Shown: positions 55,067 to 63,118 of the stretch, one piece after another | How positions within the stretch are numbered: the stretch's first letter is position 1 | Layout of the letters: the number at the start of each line of letters is the position of its first letter | Assembly: GCF_003123725.1 (NCBI RefSeq) | Contig: NZ_QETA01000004.1 | Location: 124,001 to 188,000, forward strand | Length of the DNA: 64,000 nucleotides | Direction: 5' to 3' | From: Corticimicrobacter populi | Lineage (GTDB): Bacteria; Pseudomonadota; Gammaproteobacteria; Burkholderiales; Burkholderiaceae_B | Notes under the pieces: model-generated | Told to the model about the DNA's origin: nothing | Databases searched by the model: none | The model's input: only the letters and a program-made list of their open reading frames with translations | Position numbers and translations under genes: made by a program

Positions 55067-55327
55067 TCAATCCAGCCCGGTGCTGCGCTTGGTCGCATCC
55101 TCGTGCATGGATTCGTTGAGCTGGTCGACGATCAGTGCCCAGGGCGCATCAGCCTTGAGCTGCTCGGACAGGAACTGGCGCTGTGCCGGACTCCAGCAGG
55201 GGGCATCCAGAATGCTGACATTGGTGGGCAACTGGTTGTTCCGGATAAAGGCAGCGATGGCAGCATCACTGGCGTCCAGTCCGAGTTGCAGGAACAGATT
55301 GCTCATGCGGGGCGTGGTTTCGTCCAT
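55067..55327 (-). CDS. DUF2789 family protein
   Basis: Small soluble protein of 86 residues. MSNLFLQLGLDASDAAIAAFI, LDAPCWSPAQRQFLSEQL and DAPWALIVDQLNESM follow the DUF2789 pattern (LFxQLGL, AxFWSxxQxxFL, DAxWxxVVDQL). ATG 55327 has AAGGAG six bases before it. The start lies within the last 62 bases of the CorA-like gene on the same strand, in another frame, so translation is probably coupled. Function unknown. Confidence 0.75.
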   Translation of the reverse strand: MDETTPRMSNLFLQLGLDASDAAIAAFIRNNQLPTNVSILDAPCWSPAQRQFLSEQLKADAPWALIVDQLNESMHEDATKRSTGLD

Positions 55328-56516
55328 GGGGCACTCCTTTGGTGGGGTGGGAAAGTGAGGGCACCGGCCTGTCGCGCAAGCGCGGCGGCGGGGCGTCACT
55401 GGCCGACAGATAGCGCTTGTGTGAAAAATAGACGACCAGTGCAATGGAAATCAGGCACATCACGGCCAGTGTCCACCAGAAACCATGTTCGTGTCGCAGC
55501 CAGGGCAGGAACTCCAGCCCCATGCCGAACAGGTCGGCAATCAGGCCCAGCGGCAGGAAGATGGCCGTGATGGCCGTCAGCGTGCGCATCACATCGTTGG
55601 TGCGGTTGCCCTGGATGGTGAAATGAATCTGCACGGCCGTTTCGGCGCTTTGCTCGAGCAGGCGCACGTGGCGGGCGACTCGACCGATGTGCTCGGCCAC
55701 GTCGCGGCTGCGTACCAGCAGGATTTCGTGCGTGCGGCGACTGGCGTCGGACGACGGCGGCAGATCTTCCAGCGTTTCGATCCAGCCGCTGACGGCACTG
55801 AGTTGGTCTTCGCACAGACTTTCGAGATGATGCAGTGTCTGGCGTGCCTGCAGCAGGCCCTCCCAATTGCCGAAGCGGGCATTCGGGCGCAACAGGTGTT
55901 GTTGCCAGTGGTCCAGGCGTGTGGTCATGGCTTTGCGCAGGACCAGGAAATCATCGACCATCAGGCCCAGCATGCGCAGCATCAGTTCGGCCGCAGAGGT
56001 CGGCAGACGTCCGCCGCCTGTCTGTGTTGCATGCGGGCCGGTTTCGCTCTGTGCCTGTAGCGACAGACGTTCGATGGCGACGCCCAGGGTCGAGCAGGCG
56101 CTGTCCGGATGCACGCTCAGCAGCACCCGCTCGAAGATGGCGAAGCCGACCGGCTCAGTCTGGATGTCCGAGGCCGGCAGCAACTGGGGTTCCTGCTGGG
56201 GCCGGGTGCCGGTGGCCGGCCGTGCAGGCAGGTCGTCGAGCATGGCATCCGCCAGGCGTCTGAATACCAGAATATCGTAATCAGCCGTGCAGTCGTAATG
56301 CGACGGTTGCTGGTGATTTTCGAGATCGGCCAGGTGCAGATCAAGCAGTGTGCGACCTGCCGTGCGCTGCATATCGTCCTGCAGGGCATGGCGCCGCCGT
56401 TCGAGATCGGCACGGGCGACTGCCAGCCACAGGAAACCATCGGCAGGCGGCGCAGCCGGCAGGCTGGTCAGCTCTTGGAAGGCCTGGCCCGGCCGGATCT
56501 GGAAAATGCGCAGCAT
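55266..56516 (-). CDS. CorA-family (ZntB-like) metal transporter with GMG in place of GMN
   Basis: Protein of 416 residues: large N-terminal cytosolic domain with a helical stretch (about 1-310), then two C-terminal helices (about 312-332 and 345-364). The loop motif that is GMN in CorA/Mrs2/ZntB reads GMG here (residues 331-333, in LFGMGLEFLPW). The flanking helices ILPLGLIADLF-like and HGFWWTLAVMCLISIALVVYF are typical. A long basic, Pro-rich tail of about 45 residues follows TM2. It moves divalent cations; which ones is open. Confidence 0.82.
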   Translation of the reverse strand: MLRIFQIRPGQAFQELTSLPAAPPADGFLWLAVARADLERRRHALQDDMQRTAGRTLLDLHLADLENHQQPSHYDCTADYDILVFRRLADAMLDDLPARPATGTRPQQEPQLLPASDIQTEPVGFAIFERVLLSVHPDSACSTLGVAIERLSLQAQSETGPHATQTGGGRLPTSAAELMLRMLGLMVDDFLVLRKAMTTRLDHWQQHLLRPNARFGNWEGLLQARQTLHHLESLCEDQLSAVSGWIETLEDLPPSSDASRRTHEILLVRSRDVAEHIGRVARHVRLLEQSAETAVQIHFTIQGNRTNDVMRTLTAITAIFLPLGLIADLFGMGLEFLPWLRHEHGFWWTLAVMCLISIALVVYFSHKRYLSASDAPPPRLRDRPVPSLSHPTKGVPHGRNHAPHEQSVPATRTGRQ

Positions 56517-56669
56517 GCCTGTCGATGCTCCATGAAAGAAAGCGACAGCCCCATCATACCCAAGTGCGTGGGCAGCATCGAATGACTATGGAAAATTACC
56601 CATTTTCAGTGATTGCAGGTGACTGTGCGCGCTTGCACAATCACATCGTCAATATCCGACAGACTGAAC

Positions 56670-56990
56670 ATGAAAAATTTATTGATAGCCGGCATGCTGC
56701 TTGGCATGTCTTGTGCGAATGCCTATGCGGCATTGCCTCCGTGGGCCCAGCGTAGCGTCGAATTCAAGGCCACCCTGGATGATCAGGGGGTGATGAAGGC
56801 TTTGCCTCACGGGAGTCTCATCCAGAGTCTTGAATATATCGGGCCTGATCTGTACCGGGTCAGTGCAGGGCACTGCACACTGGAGGTTCGGGTCAAGGAT
56901 AGACCGATGCCTGAACATCAAGGCGTGCCGATGGTGGGACCGCGCCATTTCGAACTGGAAGTCGGCATGTCGGTATGCACGGAGGACTGA
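56670..56990 (+). CDS. small secreted protein of unknown function
   Basis: Protein of 106 residues with a signal peptide (MKNLLIAGMLLGMSCANAYA, cleavage near AYA-A). The mature part is about 86 residues and has two cysteines (GHCTLEV, MSVCTED) that could form a disulfide. I do not recognise the family. It overlaps the next gene by one base (TGATG) and so is translationally coupled with it. ATG 56670 is chosen from the signal peptide. The reading frame quality (spacing, RBS of the partner) supports a real gene. Confidence 0.6.
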   Translation: MKNLLIAGMLLGMSCANAYAALPPWAQRSVEFKATLDDQGVMKALPHGSLIQSLEYIGPDLYRVSAGHCTLEVRVKDRPMPEHQGVPMVGPRHFELEVGMSVCTED

Positions 56991-57325
56991 TGAAATTTTC
57001 CATTCCAAAGATCACATGGGTAGCGAGTGCTGTCTTGCTGGGATTGCCCACCCTGGCCTGGGGGGACTCAAGGCCTGACGCAAAACTCATGCAGGATTAC
57101 AACGACTCGCAATTCTGTGCAGCGCTGTTGCAGCAGTTGGGTGGTGCAGACAATGAACGGAAAGCCGCGTTGGCGCTGGCCCATGCCAAGAATCTGGCAC
57201 CCGCTGCCGGCGACACCACTGCCGAGGCGTTCAATGCAGCGTATCACGATACCACCCTCATTCTGGGGATGGTAGATGAGAAAGAGATGAAGCAGTTCAC
57301 TCAATTTTGCCTGAATAGGTGGTAA
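56990..57325 (+). CDS. small secreted protein of unknown function, partner of the preceding gene
   Basis: Protein of 111 residues. An N-terminal signal (ITWVASAVLLGLPTLAWG, cleavage near AWG-D) is followed by a helical mature domain with two cysteines (SQFCAALLQQL and FTQFCLNRW). I do not recognise the family. ATG 56990 is preceded by GGAGGA and overlaps the upstream stop codon, a strong coupling signal. The pair probably acts together in the periplasm. No effector or transporter gene is beside it. Confidence 0.65.
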   Translation: MKFSIPKITWVASAVLLGLPTLAWGDSRPDAKLMQDYNDSQFCAALLQQLGGADNERKAALALAHAKNLAPAAGDTTAEAFNAAYHDTTLILGMVDEKEMKQFTQFCLNRW

Positions 57326-57389
57326 CCCCTTTTGAGTACCGGGGTGTGGGCGGGCTATGATGACCAGACGAGCAGACTCAGGAGGTTGC

Positions 57390-58337
57390 ATGTCTTACCC
57401 GCCCATTCCTTTCCTGTCCCAGTCGGGCCCGGCCGAGCAGGCCGTCTGGATCCAGGCATTGTCGCAGGCCATGCCGCAGGAGCGGATCGTGTCGTTTTCG
57501 GCGCTGTCGGAGCAGGAGCGCAATGCCTGCACGGTGGCCATCGTGGCCAATCCCGACCCTGCCCAGGTGCATGCCTTGCCGTCGCTGCAATGGGTGCACA
57601 GTGTCTGGGCCGGTGTCGAGCGGCTGGTGGCTTCGCTGGGAGACAGTCCGCTGCATATCGTGCGGCTGGTCGATCCACAACTGGCGGCGAACATGGCCGA
57701 GGCCGTCCTGGCCTGGACGCTGTACCTGCATCGCTACATGCCTGAATATGCCCGTCAGCAGCAACAGCGGATCTGGGCCGAACTGCCCTATGTCATGCCG
57801 CAGCATCGTACGATCGGAATACTGGGCATGGGCGAACTGGGGACGGAAGCAGCCCGTCGCCTGCGTGCGGCGGATTTCCGCGTCTGCGGCTGGAGCCGTC
57901 GCCCCAGGTCGATCGAGGGCGTGGAGAGCTTTGCCGGTGACGACGGTTTGCGGGAGATGCTGGCGCAGACCGATATTCTGGTCTGTCTGTTGCCTTTGAC
58001 GCCGCAGACCCGTCATCTGCTTGATGCCGAGCGGCTGGGCTGGCTGCCACGAGGTGCCCGGCTGATCAACTTTGCCCGGGGGGGCATCATCGACGATACG
58101 GCACTGCATGCTGCGCTTGATGCCGGGCATCTGACACATGCGGTTCTGGATGTCTTCGAGGTAGAACCACCGCCAGTCGATGGCTGGCATTGGGCGCATC
58201 CCGGCGTGACGGTCTTGCCGCATTGCTCCGGGCCGACCAGCCGCGAAACGGCTTCCGCCATCGTGGCCCGGCATGTGCAGGCCTTTCGCGAGCGTGGGGA
58301 ATTGCCGGCAGGCGTGGATCGGGCGGCTGGGTATTAG
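57390..58337 (+). CDS. ghrA: glyoxylate/hydroxypyruvate reductase A-like dehydrogenase
   Basis: D-2-hydroxyacid dehydrogenase of 315 residues, the GhrA length (312). NAD(P) motif ILGMGELGTEAARRL near residue 140, basic residues after beta-2 (SRRPRS) consistent with NADPH, and catalytic Arg in INFARGGIIDD, Glu in DVFEVEPPP and His in VLPHCSGPT. It reduces glyoxylate or hydroxypyruvate. ATG 57390 has GGAGG in good position. It ends before a strong hairpin shared with the convergent porin gene. Confidence 0.88.
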   Translation: MSYPPIPFLSQSGPAEQAVWIQALSQAMPQERIVSFSALSEQERNACTVAIVANPDPAQVHALPSLQWVHSVWAGVERLVASLGDSPLHIVRLVDPQLAANMAEAVLAWTLYLHRYMPEYARQQQQRIWAELPYVMPQHRTIGILGMGELGTEAARRLRAADFRVCGWSRRPRSIEGVESFAGDDGLREMLAQTDILVCLLPLTPQTRHLLDAERLGWLPRGARLINFARGGIIDDTALHAALDAGHLTHAVLDVFEVEPPPVDGWHWAHPGVTVLPHCSGPTSRETASAIVARHVQAFRERGELPAGVDRAAGY

Positions 58338-58360
58338 CGCAGAGACGGCACACAAGGTGA

Positions 58361-58395
58361 GGGCCGAGTGTTGCCGGTCGCAACAAGCTCGGCCC
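58361..58395. terminator. stem-loop between convergent ghrA and porin genes
   Basis: GGGCCGAG (58361-58368) pairs with CTCGGCCC (58388-58395); an inner TTGC/GCAA stem extends the hairpin. Convergent genes on both sides suggest a bidirectional terminator, though a T-run is lacking. Confidence 0.55.
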
Positions 58396-58413
58396 AGATC
58401 AGGATGATCCTGC

Positions 58414-59589
58414 TCAGAACGCGTGTGTCAGGCCCACGGCTACCCGTGTCGTGGTCGGGTTGTCCGGTGTGAGCAGGGCTTCGGTCGAGGCGTTCTTCAT
58501 CCGCCCGGCGAAGGCGTAGACGCTGGTGCGCGGCGACAGGCTGTACGAATAGCCGATCGTGTAGACCTGTATGTTCTTGGCCTTGTCACCACTGCCCTGC
58601 CAGTCCCAGTCAGGCGAGGCGAGCGACCATTGCAGCGTCAGGTCACCGCCACCCAGCGGAATGGTGGCACCGGCATACCAGCTTTGCAGGCGACCGCCGT
58701 CGACAAATTCGTTGGGACCGAGACCGCCCAGTCCGGGCCGGTCGGGATTGGCGTTGGCGTATTCATCGCCGTTCAGGCCGACGAAGCCGTTTTTCTGGCG
58801 CGACCAGCCGCCGGCCAGCTTGACGGGACCAAAGTCATAGCTGGCCCCCAGTTGCCATGCGTCGGGCTGGTTCAGGCCGACCGAGCCGCTGTCTTTCGGT
58901 TGCAGGCGGTCGTAGGTGAGCGCTACATACAGCGGGCCATCTTCGTAGCTCAGGGCCGCGCTCAGTTCGCGTGCCTGGCGGGCACTGTCGAAGTCGCTGC
59001 TTTCGTCCGCGTTGAAGCTGTAGCCCAGGCCCAGTTTCAGGCCTCCGAAATCAGGCGAGAAGTAATTGACGGTGTTCGACAACTGGTAGTTGTCGGCCGC
59101 CTTGAACGTCGCGCCCAGGCCGAAATCTTTCCAGCCGGCCAGTTCCACCCCGGAAGCAGCCTGCTGCGCCACTGTGTTCTGGCGGCCGAAACGCAGTTCG
59201 CCGTAGTCGGCGTGGTTCAGACCGAGCCAGGCGGCATAGTTGAACAGGCGGCCTTCTTCTTCCGCATTGCCGCTGTTGGCGTCGAAGCCGCTTTCCAGCG
59301 TGAAGGTTGCGCTCAGGCCGTCGCCCAGATCCTCGGCACCGCGCAGACCCCACAGCGAGTCGGCCTGACCGCCGCTGATCAGGCCGCTCTTGCGGGCGCG
59401 GCCCTGGCCTTCGAAGTTGGAAATCCGGGTGTAGGCCAGTCCGGTATCGATCACGCCATAAAGGGTGACGCTGCTGGTGGGAGCCTCGGCATGGGCAGCG
59501 CCCAGGGGCAGCAGGGCAGCGCACAGTGCCGTCAGGGGAAGAAGGCGGACGCACGCGGGTACGGCAGTCGTGGCAAACGAATGCTTCAT
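58414..59589 (-). CDS. general porin (Gram-negative, Burkholderiales type)
   Basis: Outer-membrane trimeric porin of 391 residues. Signal peptide about 1-34 ending AHA-E. The mature start SSVTLYGVIDTGLAYT is the hallmark of betaproteobacterial porins. Beta-strand repeats such as LWGLRGAEDLGDGLSATFTLE and RQNTVAQQ follow, and it ends VAVGLTHAF with the C-terminal Phe for BAM recognition. ATG 59589 has AAGGA six bases ahead. It follows the iron-uptake operon on the same strand and may be separate. Confidence 0.92.
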   Translation of the reverse strand: MKHSFATTAVPACVRLLPLTALCAALLPLGAAHAEAPTSSVTLYGVIDTGLAYTRISNFEGQGRARKSGLISGGQADSLWGLRGAEDLGDGLSATFTLESGFDANSGNAEEEGRLFNYAAWLGLNHADYGELRFGRQNTVAQQAASGVELAGWKDFGLGATFKAADNYQLSNTVNYFSPDFGGLKLGLGYSFNADESSDFDSARQARELSAALSYEDGPLYVALTYDRLQPKDSGSVGLNQPDAWQLGASYDFGPVKLAGGWSRQKNGFVGLNGDEYANANPDRPGLGGLGPNEFVDGGRLQSWYAGATIPLGGGDLTLQWSLASPDWDWQGSGDKAKNIQVYTIGYSYSLSPRTSVYAFAGRMKNASTEALLTPDNPTTTRVAVGLTHAF

Positions 59590-59665
59590 GATGGTTCCTT
59601 GCGGAGAGGGAGGTCCCATCGGACGGTGGGTGCAAGGTCCGATGGGTCAGTGGTTAAGCCGGGTG

Positions 59666-60499
59666 TCAGTCCAGTCCGAGCATGCCGCGCAGTTGCGACA
59701 GGTCTTCTGCCAGCGTGTTGACCTTGCCGGCCAGCAGCTTGCGGTCGCGTTCGCTCAACTTGTCGTAACTCTCGAAGCCGCCATCCGCCGTGCGGTATTT
59801 GGCCAGCGTATCGAAGACGGTCTTGAAGTTGGCATCGGTCTTGGCCGCAAAGGCGGGGTCTTCGGCCACGATCAGCGGATGCAGCAGCTCGACGATCTTG
59901 TAGGCCCCTTCGAAGTTGGCCTGGAAGTCCCAGAGGTCGGTATGGCTGTAGCGGTTTTCCTCGCCGGAGATCTTGGTGGCCGCGACTTCCTCCATCAGCA
60001 CGGCAGCCCCGCCCACCACCTTTTCGGGCGGGAAGGTCAGGTCGGCCAGCCGGCCGTTCAGCTCGCGCACGTCAGTCAGCAACTGGTCGGCGAAGGGGGC
60101 CAGACCCTGGGTCGAATTCTGTTCCCACAGCACGTACTCGATGCGATGGAAACCACCGAAGCCGGGATCCTTTTCGGCCTGCTCATGGTCATCGGCACGC
60201 GAGTCGATGGCTCCGTCGAGATCGCTGAACAGTTCCGCGACCGGCTCGATCTTTTCGTAGCTGGTGCGGGTGGGGGCGTACAGTGCCTTGGCCTTGTTCA
60301 GGTCGCCGGCCTTGATGGCAGCCACGAATGCCTCGGTGTCGGTGACCAGTTGGCCGGCATTCTCGGAAACGTAGATCTTGTATTCGGCCACGGGCTCGAC
60401 CAGTTGCAACGGATCCACGGCAGCCTGGGCCTGCAGGACGGAGAGAGCGGCGCAGCTGCCGATGAGGGTGGCCAGTGTACGGGCGCGGAAGGGATTCAT
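59666..60499 (-). CDS. EfeM-like M75 (imelysin) iron-uptake lipoprotein-class periplasmic protein
   Basis: Periplasmic protein of 277 residues with a Sec signal (cleavage near AQA-A). It has only the M75 domain: VEPVAEYKIYVSENAGQLV at the start, the metal motif HxxE as His118-Arg-Ile-Glu121 in GFHRIEYVLW, then KVVGGAAVLMEEVAATKISG, YSHTDLWDFQANFEG and LAEDLSQLRGMLGLD. This matches the M75 half of E. coli EfeO closely but there is no cupredoxin domain, the EfeM layout. It is the last gene of the efe operon. The Lys-Ile-Ser-Gly block is absent from the second EfeO protein in this operon. Confidence 0.88.
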   Translation of the reverse strand: MNPFRARTLATLIGSCAALSVLQAQAAVDPLQLVEPVAEYKIYVSENAGQLVTDTEAFVAAIKAGDLNKAKALYAPTRTSYEKIEPVAELFSDLDGAIDSRADDHEQAEKDPGFGGFHRIEYVLWEQNSTQGLAPFADQLLTDVRELNGRLADLTFPPEKVVGGAAVLMEEVAATKISGEENRYSHTDLWDFQANFEGAYKIVELLHPLIVAEDPAFAAKTDANFKTVFDTLAKYRTADGGFESYDKLSERDRKLLAGKVNTLAEDLSQLRGMLGLD

Positions 60500-60597
60500 G
60501 GGCGTTCCTTTTTATCGATTGAATGTCATACAGGAAAACAGGCGGATGGTCGTGTCGGGCAACGCGGTGCCTGGGCGCAGGCAGAGGTGGGTGAACA

Positions 60598-61902
60598 TCA
60601 TGCGCTGGCCTCCATCAGGGAGCGGCCCAGCCAGTCATCGGCCGTGCGCATGCCGGGCAGCGTGAAGAAGAAGCCGCCGCCGACGGGTTTGAGGTATTCC
60701 TCCAGAGGCTCGCCGTCGAGTCGTTTCTGTACGGTGATGAAGCCTTTTTCCAGATCGGCCTGGTAGCAGATGAACAGCAGCCCCATGTCGAGTTGGCCCG
60801 AGCGGGTGACGCCATTCGAATAGTTGAACGGCCGGCGCAGCATCAGATTGGCCTCGGAACCCGGCGTGCGCGGGTTGGCCAGCCGGATGTGCGAGTCCAT
60901 TGGGGTGCGCAGACCTTCGGGATCGGCGTGGTAATCCGGCACATCGTGTTCGGTGGCACCGCCATCGAGCGGCGCGCCGCTGTCGCGCTGGCGGCCGAAG
61001 ATGGCTTCCTGCTCCTGCAGTGGTGTGCGGTCCCAGCGCTCGACGAAATTACGGATGATGCGTACCGCCTGGTAGGTGCCGCCCACGGCCCAGGCGGGTT
61101 CGCCCTGGCCGGGCTGAACCCAGACCACACGATCCATCAGGGCTGCATCCCCGGCATCGGGATTGGCTGAACCGTCGCGAAAACCCAGGAAATTGCGGGC
61201 GCTTTCGGCGGGCTGGCCGGGGCGCTCGGCGATGGGCGGCACGCTGCCTTCCTGCTTCCAGTGCAGCAGCAGCAGGTCGGGCGTGTTCTTGATGATGTCG
61301 CGCAGGGCGTGGATGATGGTGTCGGGCGTATTCGCGCAGAGCTGGATGGACAGGTCGCCGTGGCAAAGCGCAGCATCGAGCGCATCGTTGGGATGGCGCT
61401 GCATCTGGTGCAACTCACGCGGTTTGACGGCGGCCAGGCCAAAGCGAGGGTCGAACAGCGAGGTACCGACCGACACGGTCACGGTCAGGTTGTCGGGGGG
61501 CACATCGGGGCCGAGGATGCCCGAGCCGGGTGGCGGCAGCTTGGGATCTCGCTGGGGCTGGATGCCCCCCTGGGTCAGAAAGGCGATGCGTGCGCTCAGG
61601 ATGCGGAACAGCCGCTCCAGCCCGTCGCGGTCTTCTGCGAGCACGAAGAACGAAGCCATCATGCCGGCGCTGGGTCGAGGTGTGGTGACGCCCGCCTGGT
61701 GCACGCCCAGGTAGGGAACGCGCTCCTGGAACTGGTCGCTGTAGGGCGCGTCGGTGACCTGCCCGCCGGAGCGGGCCAGCGGCGCGCAGCCACCGATCAG
61801 CAGGCTGCCTGCGCCGAGGGTCGCCAGCAGGTGGCGCCGTTGCGGGGAGGTGGGCGATGAGTCATGGCTGTGATCCGACAACGGGACGGAACGTATTTTC
61901 AT
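60598..61902 (-). CDS. efeB: EfeB, Tat-exported DyP-type heme peroxidase
   Basis: Protein of 434 residues. The N terminus has a twin-arginine signal (PQRRHLLATLGAGSLLIGG). DyP features are GFRDGSANPD (GxxDG motif with distal Asp), SHIRLANPRTP (proximal His region) and NYSNGVTRSGQLDMGLLFICYQ. EfeB oxidises ferrous iron or releases iron from heme in the periplasm as part of the EfeUOB importer. It lies 28 bases after efeO. Confidence 0.92.
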   Translation of the reverse strand: MKIRSVPLSDHSHDSSPTSPQRRHLLATLGAGSLLIGGCAPLARSGGQVTDAPYSDQFQERVPYLGVHQAGVTTPRPSAGMMASFFVLAEDRDGLERLFRILSARIAFLTQGGIQPQRDPKLPPPGSGILGPDVPPDNLTVTVSVGTSLFDPRFGLAAVKPRELHQMQRHPNDALDAALCHGDLSIQLCANTPDTIIHALRDIIKNTPDLLLLHWKQEGSVPPIAERPGQPAESARNFLGFRDGSANPDAGDAALMDRVVWVQPGQGEPAWAVGGTYQAVRIIRNFVERWDRTPLQEQEAIFGRQRDSGAPLDGGATEHDVPDYHADPEGLRTPMDSHIRLANPRTPGSEANLMLRRPFNYSNGVTRSGQLDMGLLFICYQADLEKGFITVQKRLDGEPLEEYLKPVGGGFFFTLPGMRTADDWLGRSLMEASA

Positions 61903-61930
61903 GCAGGCTCCTGATCGTGGTGGTCTCGGC

Positions 61931-63082
61931 TCACTCGAGTCCGAGCGCCGGGTTGATCTGGTCGAAATCGTCGGCCAGTGCGTTCAGTGCTGTCGCAACG
62001 GTGGCCGGCACGACGGGCGAGGCTTCCAGTGACTGATCCAGCGTGCCGAGGTCGCGGCTGATACGGGCCTGCAGGTCCGGATTGGCCTTGGCCAGCAGGG
62101 GTTCCAGCAGGGCGGCGATCTTGCGGGTGCCGTCGCAGGTTCCCTTGACCAGATCCAGGTCGCTCCAGGCTTGCTGCGAGGCGCTGCCGGTACTGTCACC
62201 CAGATGGCCGGCGGCGCGACGCAGGCTGCGGGCACCTGCTTGCGCCAGTCGCTCGGGGCTGATCTGCAGGGTGCGCACGCGGGCGCGCAGGCTGTCGACG
62301 TCTGCCTGCAGTGCGGGCAGTTCGGCCTGTAGTGCAGGCATATCGCCACGTTCGGCCAGCAGGTGGCGTGTCTTGTAGAACCCGGCAAAATCCGGGTCGT
62401 TTTCTCGCTGGTCAAAATAATCGGCCCGGGCATTGAGGCGGGTGTCCAGATCGGCAAACAGCTCTGCCACAGGTTCCAGTCGCTTGTAGGTGCGATGTGC
62501 GTCCTGTGTCGCATGGCGGGCACCGTCTAGGCTGCCGTTCGCCACGGCCTGCTGCAATTGTTGTACGGCCTTCTGGACAGCGCCTGCCGTGAGTACCATG
62601 TAGACCTTGTATTCGGCCAGCGGGCCGATGTACTCGGTCAGGGGCGGGCGTGCCGCGTCGGCCTCGGACTGGGCCGACGGCGTGACGGTCAGCGTGCCGC
62701 GCGGGTTGCTCAGCAGGCCGCAGGTAATGGCAAATGTACCGGGCCGCAGCTTGACGGTGAGTGTCTGAGAGAAGCCGGGCGCGATATTCTCACGCTCATC
62801 CACGACCATCACTCCATCGAGAATTTCCCATTCGAGTGCGCGTGGCGTCTGGTTGACGATGGTAAAGGTAGTGCGGCCGGCCGGCACGGTGATGTCTCCG
62901 GGATCGCACAGGTTGTCGCGGATTGTGACCGTGACCTGCTGCGCATCGGCATGCGGAGTACGCTCGCGTGCCTTGCCCGAGGCATACCAGAAAGCGATCA
63001 GGCCGGCGATGCAGAGCAGCGCCGAAGCGGCCAGGGCGACCTTGGTCAGGGTCGGCATGGAGGGCTTGCGAGAAGAGGACAT
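61931..63082 (-). CDS. efeO: EfeO, cupredoxin-M75 periplasmic protein with altered metal motif
   Basis: Protein of 383 residues: signal anchor about 12-34, cupredoxin domain about 45-135 (VTVTIRDNLCDPGDITVPAG, FAITCGLLSNPRGTLTV) and an M75 domain from about 148 (LTEYIGPLAEYKVYMVLTAG). The position of the HxxE motif reads Tyr236-Lys-Thr-Arg239 (GFYKTRHLL), so both expected ligands are lost. The KISGEE and YSHTDLWDF blocks are also replaced. It starts 36 bases after efeU. It probably binds iron or copper through the cupredoxin domain only. Confidence 0.85.
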   Translation of the reverse strand: MSSSRKPSMPTLTKVALAASALLCIAGLIAFWYASGKARERTPHADAQQVTVTIRDNLCDPGDITVPAGRTTFTIVNQTPRALEWEILDGVMVVDERENIAPGFSQTLTVKLRPGTFAITCGLLSNPRGTLTVTPSAQSEADAARPPLTEYIGPLAEYKVYMVLTAGAVQKAVQQLQQAVANGSLDGARHATQDAHRTYKRLEPVAELFADLDTRLNARADYFDQRENDPDFAGFYKTRHLLAERGDMPALQAELPALQADVDSLRARVRTLQISPERLAQAGARSLRRAAGHLGDSTGSASQQAWSDLDLVKGTCDGTRKIAALLEPLLAKANPDLQARISRDLGTLDQSLEASPVVPATVATALNALADDFDQINPALGLE

Positions 63083-63118
63083 GGGCGTGGTCCAGTCGGG
63101 AAAGGAGAGCTGGCGGCG

